64,000 nucleotides of DNA from Luteibacter rhizovicinus (GTDB taxonomy: Bacteria > Pseudomonadota > Gammaproteobacteria > Xanthomonadales > Rhodanobacteraceae). Location of the stretch: contig NZ_SMCS01000004.1 of NCBI RefSeq assembly GCF_004342265.1, forward strand, positions 62,001 through 126,000, in the 5' to 3' direction. Positions 18,963 to 25,289 of the stretch are shown in pieces (the first letter of the stretch is position 1; every line of letters begins with the position of its first letter). The notes below the pieces were generated by a model. That model was not told the DNA's origin, made no database searches, and saw only the letters and a program-made list of their open reading frames with translations. The position numbers and the translations under genes were made by a program.

Positions 18963-19496
18963 ATGATTCATCCAAACAACGCCGCGCCGCACCGACTGCA
19001 CGCATCGGGCCTGATACTGCTGGCACTCTGTTCGTGTTCCTTACCCGCGCTTGCATCCACGCCAGGTCCTCAACTCCACTTTGCCGTCACTGGGAATCTG
19101 ATCAGTAGTTGCGGGTTCAGAACGACCAACGTCCTGTTCGATATTGGTGACGTAAAGGCGAGCGACTTCCTCCAGGTGGGCACCGAAGTGGGCAACGCCG
19201 AGAACGCCATTGAGTCGACCGGTTGCCACGGTGTAACGAATGTAAAGATGGCGTTCGTGGGCACGGGTGAGCCCGGCTATCCCAATCTTTTCGCTCTCGC
19301 TCCCGGCGGCGCCGCAGGTATCGCCGTTAATCTCCAGACGAAGGATGGCAGGCAAGTCAAGCCGGGGGGCAGTCTTAACTGGGCGCCTCAGCCAAACGGG
19401 GGCAAGTACCCGTTCAAGGCGAGCTATGTGCGGACGGGCGAGATGAAAGCCGGCGCGGCCAACGCCCAGATCAGGGTGGACATTACCTATGACTAG
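18963..19496 (+). CDS. Minor fimbrial subunit-like protein 1
   Basis: A 177-residue secreted protein (signal peptide ending ALA) with two Cys (SCGFRTT and STGCHG) and a C-terminal beta strand ending QIRVDITYD, typical of usher-exported pilins. It resembles the next two genes in Cys spacing and in the block C-[GA]-F-x-(5-8)-[IFL]-G-[DQ]. It is the first of three tandem paralogues and a candidate tip or adaptor subunit. The stop is overlapped by the next start by eight bases. A longer upstream reading is possible, but the signal peptide fixes this start. Confidence 0.75.
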   Translation: MIHPNNAAPHRLHASGLILLALCSCSLPALASTPGPQLHFAVTGNLISSCGFRTTNVLFDIGDVKASDFLQVGTEVGNAENAIESTGCHGVTNVKMAFVGTGEPGYPNLFALAPGGAAGIAVNLQTKDGRQVKPGGSLNWAPQPNGGKYPFKASYVRTGEMKAGAANAQIRVDITYD

Positions 19497-20022
19497 CAGA
19501 TCAGGAGTGTTCGCGGTCGCTATGGCCACCGCATGCCTTGCGATCTCGTTCGCGTCGAGTGCCGGTGCATCGGTGCAACCGGGCGCCTCGGAGAGCGTCA
19601 ATCTCTGGGTGAATGGTCGCATCGTCGGCGGATGCGCGTTCGAAACGGCGGACCTCAAGATACCTCTTGGACAGATCAAGGCGAGCGAACTTCCTGCTGT
19701 GGGTGCACCGGGTCCGTGGGTCGAGCGGGCATTTCGCGCGACGGCGTGCGATGCGGTAAACCGTGTCCTGATGAGTTTCGACGGCGTGCCTGACGTCGAC
19801 GACGCGAATTTGTTCGCCGTGGACGATGCATCGCGAGGCATTGCTATCGAACTGCAGACCGCAGACGGTCGTCCCGTCGTGCCCCGATCCCTTCAGCCGG
19901 TGGTCTGGGATCCTCTGCCTGCTCGGGGAGAGTTCGGTTATCGCGCGCGTTACAAGCGCGTGCGCGACATGACCCCAGGCAACGCCGACGCCACGGTAAC
20001 CGTGGGCATGATGTTCGAGTGA
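19489..20022 (+). CDS. Minor fimbrial subunit-like protein 2
   Basis: A 177-residue paralogue of its neighbours: signal peptide ending GA or SAGA, Cys in GGCAFETADLKIPLG, second Cys in RATACDAVNRVLMSF, conserved LFAVDDASRGIAIELQT block, and a C-terminal strand VTVGMMFE. It overlaps the previous gene by eight bases, so they are co-transcribed and probably coupled. Role inferred as minor or tip pilin; no adhesin domain is visible because the protein is one pilin domain long. Confidence 0.72.
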   Translation: MTSRSGVFAVAMATACLAISFASSAGASVQPGASESVNLWVNGRIVGGCAFETADLKIPLGQIKASELPAVGAPGPWVERAFRATACDAVNRVLMSFDGVPDVDDANLFAVDDASRGIAIELQTADGRPVVPRSLQPVVWDPLPARGEFGYRARYKRVRDMTPGNADATVTVGMMFE

Positions 20023-20082
20023 TCGTTTGCGATCGGTCGACCCACAGGGAGCGTCCTCTTTTAAACTCATCAATGGATTGAT

Positions 20083-20601
20083 ATGAAAATTGTCGCGCTG
20101 AGGTTGGCCCTGAGCGTCCTGCCCATGGGTGCTTCAAGCCTCCATGCCGCTCGCGCGGACCGGATCGACGCCAGGGTTCAGGGGCGCCTGACGGGTAGCT
20201 GCGGCTTCGACCAGTCGCGCGACGTGAGGTTCGAGCTGGGGGATGTATCTGCGTTGTCACTGCCTGAGGTGGGTGATGTGGGCAGTTGGGTGGCGGGCGA
20301 TATCGTGACGACAGGATGTTTCGCCGTCGAAAAGATTCTGATGACCTTCAACGCGCCATCCGCCGCAACCGACGGTCATCCGGAACTTTTCTTCGCGTCC
20401 GGTGGCTCGAAAGGCGTGGCCATCGAGCTGCAGACGCAGGACGGTCAGGCCATCCTGCCCAACGACACCAACGCGCCACTTATCTGGATGCCCGCCAGTC
20501 AGGGAAATCGCTTTGGGCTCCGTGTACGCTACCGTCGCATCGGCGCGCTGGGAGTGGGCGACGCCAATGCCTGCATTGTCGTATTCATCGATTTCGCCTG
20601 A
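20083..20601 (+). CDS. Minor fimbrial subunit-like protein 3
   Basis: A 172-residue third tandem paralogue: signal peptide, SCGFDQSRDVRFELGDVSAL, second Cys in TTGCFAVEKILMTF, and the shared block GGSKGVAIELQTQDGQ. It ends in a strand finishing VFIDFA and has an extra Cys near the C-terminus (ANACIVV), unlike its neighbours. A 60-base gap precedes it. It is the last gene of the pilus cluster; beyond it 292 bases lead to ssb. Confidence 0.72.
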   Translation: MKIVALRLALSVLPMGASSLHAARADRIDARVQGRLTGSCGFDQSRDVRFELGDVSALSLPEVGDVGSWVAGDIVTTGCFAVEKILMTFNAPSAATDGHPELFFASGGSKGVAIELQTQDGQAILPNDTNAPLIWMPASQGNRFGLRVRYRRIGALGVGDANACIVVFIDFA

Positions 20602-20893
20602 TGACCGGTCCCCGGTGGGACGCGGGCCGGGCTGGCAAATGCCATCCGCGAAGCCCTTCGTTCGTCCTCCTTCATGCCTCTGGACCCGTCGGCGCGGGTC
20701 GGGCAGCCTCAGAGGTCGCGCTCTGGGGCCGTTTCCGGGCAACCGTTTGCAGGCCCCGGACGGATACCGGAAAATAACCGGTCCGATCCGCCCGGCCCGT
20801 CGACCCCAGCAGGGGGAGCGTGGTTAGATGGGCGGACTCGACGCCGGTTCGTCCTTCGGGTCGCGGTGAACAGACAGCAAACGAGGGAAATCC
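20602..20893. other. Intergenic region upstream of ssb
   Basis: This 292-base GC-rich gap between the pilus cluster and ssb contains no convincing gene. Short open frames here lack ribosome sites and family resemblance. It must carry the ssb promoter, but I cannot place a clear -10/-35 pair. It also marks the right-hand junction of the block that separates the MFS gene from ssb. Confidence 0.5.
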
Positions 20894-21490
20894 ATGGCAC
20901 GCGGCATAAATAAAGTCATCATCGTCGGCAACCTCGGCGCGGACCCGGAAACCCGGTACACCGGCAGCGGTACGGCGATCACAAGCTTGCGCATCGCCAC
21001 GTCCGAGGCCTGGACCGACAAGGCGAGCGGTGAGAAGCAGGAACGCACCGAGTGGCACCGCGTCAAGCTCTTCGGCAAATTGGCCGAAATCGCAGGCGAA
21101 TACCTGAAGAAGGGCCGTCAGGTCTATATCGAAGGTTCGCTGCGCACCGACAAGTACACCGATAAAGACGGCGTCGAGCGCTACTCGACCGACATCATCG
21201 CCAACGAAATGCAGATGCTCGGCGGCAACGCCGGCGCGGAAGGTGGCGGCGGCTTCGGTGGCGGCCAGGGCAACGCCCGTCCGCAGCAGGCACGCAGCGG
21301 TGCAGCCGCTGGTGGCGGTGGCGGTGGCGGTGGCGGTGGCCAGCGTTCGGGCGGTGGCGGCAACTACGGCAACCGCGGCGGCGACGACTACGGCCAGTCG
21401 CGCGGCGGCAACGACCGCGGCGCCCCGACGCGCCAGGCACCGCCTCCGGTCAGCAACGAAGGCTTCGACGACGACGATATTCCGTTCTGA
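20894..21490 (+). CDS. ssb: Single-stranded DNA-binding protein
   Basis: A 198-residue SSB. The OB fold occupies about residues 1-108 ([18 protein letters not shown], then [12 protein letters not shown] and [16 protein letters not shown]). A glycine-rich linker (about 112-185) and the acidic tip DDDDIPF that recruits replication and repair proteins follow. The linker is unusually long and repetitive. AGGGAAATCC precedes the ATG. Confidence 0.97.
   Translation: MARGINKVIIVGNLGADPETRYTGSGTAITSLRIATSEAWTDKASGEKQERTEWHRVKLFGKLAEIAGEYLKKGRQVYIEGSLRTDKYTDKDGVERYSTDIIANEMQMLGGNAGAEGGGGFGGGQGNARPQQARSGAAAGGGGGGGGGGQRSGGGGNYGNRGGDDYGQSRGGNDRGAPTRQAPPPVSNEGFDDDDIPF
21311..21340 (+). repeat. Perfect (GGTGGC)x5 tandem repeat within ssb
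   Basis: Five exact six-base units encode a run of ten glycines in the SSB linker. Because the unit is six bases, gain or loss keeps the frame and changes only linker length. Confidence 0.9.
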
Positions 21491-21787
21491 TCTTCACCAC
21501 GTCGGCCGTTGCTACGCGGCCTTTGCTACGCATAAATAAAGGCTCTTCACGTATTACCGGAAACGACCTGGCGGGTCAGGTCGCTCTTCGGTCAAGGACA
21601 GCCGCTTCACGCTCGTGCGTCGCGGAGGCCGCGGCCGGGTCGGCCCTTGGGCCTTCATGCTGTCCCTTCGGGCACGGGCCGTAGCTCCGCTTTCACTTCG
21701 TAAATGAGTCATCGCGGCCCTCAGCTCAGGCGGCCCCAAGGGTCGACCCGGCTGAGGCGCCGCAGGCTGCGTTTTGCTGATTGCAGG
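21491..21787. other. Structured intergenic region with inverted repeat
   Basis: This 297-base gap between ssb and the convergent LprI-like gene has an inverted repeat of 17 bases with one mismatch (21635-21651, ccgggtcggcccttggg; 21735-21751), arms 100 bases apart, and a small hairpin ggccg/cggcc at 21504-21521 followed by TTT that may end ssb transcription. No convincing gene is present. The 61-codon minus-strand frame across it looks like a translated repeat. Confidence 0.5.
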
Positions 21788-22192
21788 CTACTTCGATGGC
21801 ACGGGACAACTCATATCGCCTTCTTCGCATGTCATGTAGCCCTTGAGGTCGTCGATGCGGCGGCGGGTCAAGCCATCGCGGCATTGAGCCACGAGCATCG
21901 GATAAATGCTTCCCTGCGCGCTGGCCGATGTCGTGAAGGTGCACTCGGCGTCGCGAAAAGCCAGCCAGTTCTTCTGCGCCACGAGTAGGAGCTTTGTTTT
22001 CTCCTTATCGTCTTTCAGGCGACTGGTGATTTGCCTGTAGACCGTATTGAGTTCTGCGTCGGTCTTCTTGTAAGCCTGGTCGGCACACATGTTCATAGCC
22101 GACTGGCTCATGGCGCTAGCGCAATCGTCCGCCTGAGCGGTGGCTACGGGCAGGACTGCGATGAGCGCGAAACACGTGAAGAGCATTCGCAT
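21788..22192 (-). CDS. LprI/DUF1311-family secreted protein (putative lysozyme inhibitor-like)
   Basis: A 134-residue protein with a signal peptide (cleavage near AQA), then the DUF1311/LprI pattern DCASAMSQSAMNMCADQAYKK, a central LLLVAQKNWLAFRDAEC and a C-terminal CRDGLTRRRIDDLKGY. LprI-like proteins are periplasmic or lipoprotein and some inhibit lysozyme; here there is no lipobox. Function for this protein is only family-level. Confidence 0.85.
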   Translation of the reverse strand: MRMLFTCFALIAVLPVATAQADDCASAMSQSAMNMCADQAYKKTDAELNTVYRQITSRLKDDKEKTKLLLVAQKNWLAFRDAECTFTTSASAQGSIYPMLVAQCRDGLTRRRIDDLKGYMTCEEGDMSCPVPSK

Positions 22193-22274
22193 CGGGCTTC
22201 CTCCAACGATCGGTTCGGATTATCGCCACCGGCTCGGCGCCGGCTGGAATCGTGATACGTGAAGTGTGGTGACC

Positions 22275-22811
22275 CTACGTTACGTCGCTTCCCAGTCGCA
22301 TATTGATGCGAAGGTCGGTAGCCAGTTCGCGCATGGGTTCGTTGTCGCGGGTCTGGGTGATCCATCCTGCGTAATTGCCTTCGTCGGTTTCCCACGCCCA
22401 TAAGGTGTAACCGAACTGGGCCAGATAGTCGTAGGCCGTAGAAAACAGCGACGCCGCGTCCATGTCGTCATGGAAATCGTCGTCGTCCGGATCGCCATTC
22501 CAATCGATGGACAGATTCCAGCGCGCCGCCAGTTCGTCGACAGCCTGCACCAGTGCATGCGTATCGTCGGCATCTACCTGGAAACCCGAGCGCCAGTCGA
22601 TGATGCGGGCGATCACTTCGACCGGATCGGTGTCTTCAGCCGCCTCGGTCATGGCCTCGCGATACGCCGCGAACTGCTGCATCGCCATATCCTCGTCGCC
22701 GGGATTGATCAGGAGCAGCAAATGCCAGATGCGTGCTTCCACCGGATCGCCGCTCTCCTCATCGTGGTCGAGGTCGTGTTCGGAATCGAAATCGTCGTCG
22801 AATGAAGTCAT
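22275..22811 (-). CDS. Conserved acidic protein of unknown function
   Basis: A 178-residue cytoplasmic protein, very acidic at its N-terminus (DDDFDSEHDLDHDEESGD) and with no membrane segment or signal. It contains helical segments (DMAMQQFAAYREAMTEAAED) and ends NEPMRELATDLRINMRLGSD. It may belong to the DUF6630 group, but I am not certain. It starts seven bases after the stop of the DUF2459 gene, so the two probably form an operon. The ATG at 22811 is preferred to a longer frame because that extension overlaps the upstream gene. Confidence 0.65.
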   Translation of the reverse strand: MTSFDDDFDSEHDLDHDEESGDPVEARIWHLLLLINPGDEDMAMQQFAAYREAMTEAAEDTDPVEVIARIIDWRSGFQVDADDTHALVQAVDELAARWNLSIDWNGDPDDDDFHDDMDAASLFSTAYDYLAQFGYTLWAWETDEGNYAGWITQTRDNEPMRELATDLRINMRLGSDVT

Positions 22812-22818
22812 GATCGGA

Positions 22819-23562
22819 TCACTGATGGGGGTGGGGCGGCACGCCAGGCAACGTATTATCGCCGGAAGCGTCCCGGCGCAGCTGCCAGAATAGCGGCTTG
22901 TCGAACGGCGCCCACCAGGGAGCGCGAACGCCTGCCGCCGAAAGCGCGTCGCGGACCCATTGGTTGCAGGTCGTGAACAGGCTGTAGTGGCCCTGCGCCT
23001 CGTAAAACGCATCGTTCTCCCCGTAGCCATGCCCCTCGATCGGGACAGCGCGGCCATTGGCATCCATCGTCGTGCTTGCACGAATGAAAGCCACCAGCCT
23101 TCCGTAAGCCTCCGGCGTAAGCGTCAATGCCACCGCGTCCGGCCCCGGAACCGGCGATTTTTCGTACTCGACGTGCATCACGGTCCGATCGAGACCGCTC
23201 AGCGCGTAAAGCGCCGTCGACGCATCCAGATCGTTCCACGTCGGCACGTTGAGGAAAAAGGTCCGGTCGCCCCATCCAACCGTCACGACCTCTGGCGAAG
23301 AGCCCGATGGACCGTCGGGCGGACGCACGGGAAAAAGCGCCGTCCAGTCCATCGATTCGTTGCGAATGGGCATGGTCAGACCTGCGTGCACGCCGTTGGT
23401 CGTCAACCACACAGTGATGCCCCGGTCGGCGTCGTGCCAGTCGCGATTGACGGGAAGCCAGCCCAGCAGCAGGGCGGCGACGAGGTAGACGACGGGAAGC
23501 AGAAAAATGGCGAGCATGCCGCGCCACAGGATCGACCATAGCCGGGCGGGTGCCGTGGTCAC
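22819..23562 (-). CDS. TIGR02117/DUF2459 family membrane-anchored protein
   Basis: A 247-residue protein with one N-terminal membrane helix (about residues 14-36) and a periplasmic domain. The pattern VWLTTNGVHAGLTMPIRN, GWGDRTFF and the late TCNQWVRDALSAAGV with a Cys is that of the DUF2459/TIGR02117 family, sometimes described as urease-associated by genome location only. The conserved His in NGVHAGL and Cys in TTCNQW suggest a papain-like fold, but activity is unproven. It is upstream of the acidic hypothetical gene. Confidence 0.8.
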   Translation of the reverse strand: MTTAPARLWSILWRGMLAIFLLPVVYLVAALLLGWLPVNRDWHDADRGITVWLTTNGVHAGLTMPIRNESMDWTALFPVRPPDGPSGSSPEVVTVGWGDRTFFLNVPTWNDLDASTALYALSGLDRTVMHVEYEKSPVPGPDAVALTLTPEAYGRLVAFIRASTTMDANGRAVPIEGHGYGENDAFYEAQGHYSLFTTCNQWVRDALSAAGVRAPWWAPFDKPLFWQLRRDASGDNTLPGVPPHPHQ

Positions 23563-23666
23563 GGGGCAGTCTTCTGTCTGGGTAATCCCGTTTTCAGATA
23601 CATCGGCCAGTGCCCTCCGCTGGCGGACAATTCAGGTGTCCGTCAAATCTGGACAAGCTTACACGG

Positions 23667-24132
23667 CCCCTCACCGTTGCTCCTGCGCAGGCAGCAGCCC
23701 AGTGCGGTGCATGCGGTTGTCGCGACCGCATACGATCAACTCTTCGCCGTAGCGCGGTACATCGTTAGCGCACGGCACAGAGCCTGCCGCTACCCTCGTC
23801 GCGCCCACGTCGCGCAATCACTGCCTCGTCCTTCCCGATTCACGCGCGCTCCTACCGGTCGCGACGAGGGCAGCGGCAGGCTCTTCCGGGTGTTGGGGTT
23901 TGTTGTGGGGAAGAGCGGCAGTTTTCCGCTCTCAGTAAAGCGCACGCGTTTTCGGATCAAGTCGAAAGCGTCCACTCGCCCTCACCGTCATTCCGGCGCA
24001 CGCCGGAATCCGCGGCGAGGCGGTCGGTTGTCGCGACGACCATGGTCGCTTTAAAAGCGGGAACCTCAGCGTTCGGGCTTGTCCCCGCGTGGTCGCTGCG
24101 GACCCCGGCGTACGCCGGGGTGACGGTGAGGG
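23667..24132 (+). repeat. Mosaic intergenic repeat element, copy 1
   Basis: A noncoding block that begins CCCTCACCGT and ends ACGGTGAGGG, i.e. with short terminal inverted repeats. It contains three palindromic hairpins (tcctgcgcagg-type near 23681; ttccggcgcacgccggaa at 23991-24008; ccccggcgtacgccgggg at 24103-24120). The first 270 bases (23667-23935) match the reverse complement of 24984-25262 closely, including identical runs of 26 and 34 bases. No transposase is present, so it resembles a MITE or a REP cluster. The gap 23563-24181 holds no gene otherwise. Confidence 0.8.
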
Positions 24133-24181
24133 GGATGACGTCGTGAGGCGAAGGGAGGTCTTCGACTTTTTATCGTCCGGG

Positions 24182-24454
24182 TCAGGCCGCTTGAGTCGAG
24201 GCGTTTACGACATGACCTTTCTCGCGCCAGATCGCCACGACGAACTCAGCCGCCTCGTCGACCAAGCGACGCACCGACGATAGCGCCTGCGACATCGACG
24301 TCGCATCGAAATCGGTGTGTGTCGAAAGCGCCAGCTGACTCAAGATCGCCGTCGAGGCGGTAAGTCGCATCTGCGCAGCATCGTGCAACTCGTCGACGGA
24401 AAGCGCGAGGTTGCCGTGGCAAACGGGGCAGGAGGAAATGAGGGAAGAGGACAT
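24182..24454 (-). CDS. Small helical protein of unknown function under a C4-like leader
   Basis: A 90-residue cytoplasmic protein: a CPVCHGN segment near the N-terminus (one CxxC pair), then two or three amphipathic helices (ELHDAAQMRLTASTAILSQL and SMSQALSSVRRLVDEAAEF). I do not recognise a characterised family. The helix pattern recalls the small DUF3077/DUF6124 proteins of Pseudomonas, which is a weak impression. The ATG at 24454 has a GGAG site six bases upstream. The leader (24455-24652) is highly structured, and the gene is flanked by inverted repeat elements, suggesting an accessory, mobile or regulatory module. Confidence 0.6.
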   Translation of the reverse strand: MSSSLISSCPVCHGNLALSVDELHDAAQMRLTASTAILSQLALSTHTDFDATSMSQALSSVRRLVDEAAEFVVAIWREKGHVVNASTQAA

Positions 24455-24652
24455 ACACGGCTCCGCGTGACCGATGAGCCGCCACCGCGCATGACGCGAG
24501 GTGGCGGACGTGTCGGGGTAGAAAACCGGCTGCAATACCAAACCCGGCCAGGCCGAAGCCTGCCCGACACGTCCGCCATAAACACGCGGGAGTGAACGCA
24601 GGGACCGAAGTCACCTGCGTGGTATTGCAAGATCGGGTTTCTACGCCCGGCC
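24455..24652 (-). ncRNA. C4-like antisense RNA and its cis target in the leader of the 90-codon gene
   Basis: Read on the minus strand the order is a, b, a', b', start codon. Segment a (24644-24621) and a' (24539-24518) are complementary over GTAGAAA and TGCAATACC. Segment b (24577-24563) and b' (24517-24503) are perfectly complementary over 15 bases. The upstream half also has a 7-base-pair hairpin (24597-24620) and CAGGC-TTCG-GCCTG (24549-24562). b' can instead pair in the hairpin ccgccacc/ggtggcgg (24479-24507). A further hairpin, ggctc/gagcc (24459-24480), covers the ribosome-binding site. Two interleaved complementarities upstream of a start codon are the design of phage C4 antisense RNAs; this identification is inference. 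Confidence 0.5.
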
Positions 24653-24763
24653 ATCGAAAGGGTCGACGGCCCGGCAAGCATCGCAACCCCTCACCCACGC
24701 ATCCATCCGATTATTCCGAAAAATGCGTGGTAATTGTTTGAGAGTGCGATGAAGCCACACCAT

Positions 24764-25262
24764 CCCTCACCGTCATTCCTGCGCAGGCAGGAATCCAGTG
24801 CGGTGCAGTGGGTTATCGCGATAACGGTGATTCAGCACTTCCCGCAACCTCGAGGACATCGCGCTCAAGAGCGTTCCTGCGCAAGATCTGCCAAGACTGC
24901 CGAGTGACCTGAGTGCGGAAAGCCGCCGCCCACTCATCGTCACCCCGGCGTACGCCGGGGTCCGCAGCGACCACGTTGGGTAAGACTGAGAGCAGCAAAA
25001 GTCGCCGCTCTTCGCCACAACACGCCCCGCCATCCGGAAGAGCCTGTCGCTGTCCTCGTCGCGACCCGTAGGAGCGTGCGTGAGTGCGGAAGGGCGAGGC
25101 AGTGATTGCGCGACGTGGGCGCGACGAGGGCAGCGGCGGGCTCTGTGCCGTGCGTACCGATGTGCCGACGGCCGACGCTACGGCGAAGAGCTGATGAGCG
25201 TGATCGCGACAACCGCATGCACCGCACTGGGTCCCTGCCTGCGCAGGGACGACGGTGAGGGG
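24764..25262 (-). repeat. Mosaic intergenic repeat element, copy 2 (inverted relative to copy 1)
   Basis: A block with terminal inverted repeats of about 45 bases (ccctcaccgtcattcctgcg at 24764 against the reverse complement ending 25262). Internal hairpin ccccggcgtacgccgggg at 24943-24960. Its right 280 bases (24984-25262) are the inverted counterpart of 23667-23935. It fills the gap between the leader of the small gene and the autotransporter; no gene is evident in 24653-25289. Confidence 0.8.
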
Positions 25263-25289
25263 CGCGTGAGGCGCGGCGATTGATCGTCG

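Noticed and set aside
21300-21360. CRISPR-like or other tandem repeat array
   Set aside because: It is an in-frame six-base glycine repeat in ssb, with no spacers.
21554-21739. A 61-codon minus-strand frame rich in Arg, Pro and Ser
   Set aside because: No ribosome site or family likeness; it translates an inverted repeat in the intergenic gap.
22275-23081. A 268-codon frame fusing the acidic protein to upstream sequence
   Set aside because: The extension runs antiparallel in frame through the DUF2459 gene; a proper ATG at 22811 begins the protein.
24340-24681. A 113-codon minus-strand frame across the C4-like leader (MLAGPSTLSMAGRRN...)
   Set aside because: It overlaps the structured leader and the small gene in another frame and is Arg/Pro-rich. 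I believe such frames are translations of the RNA element, not proteins.
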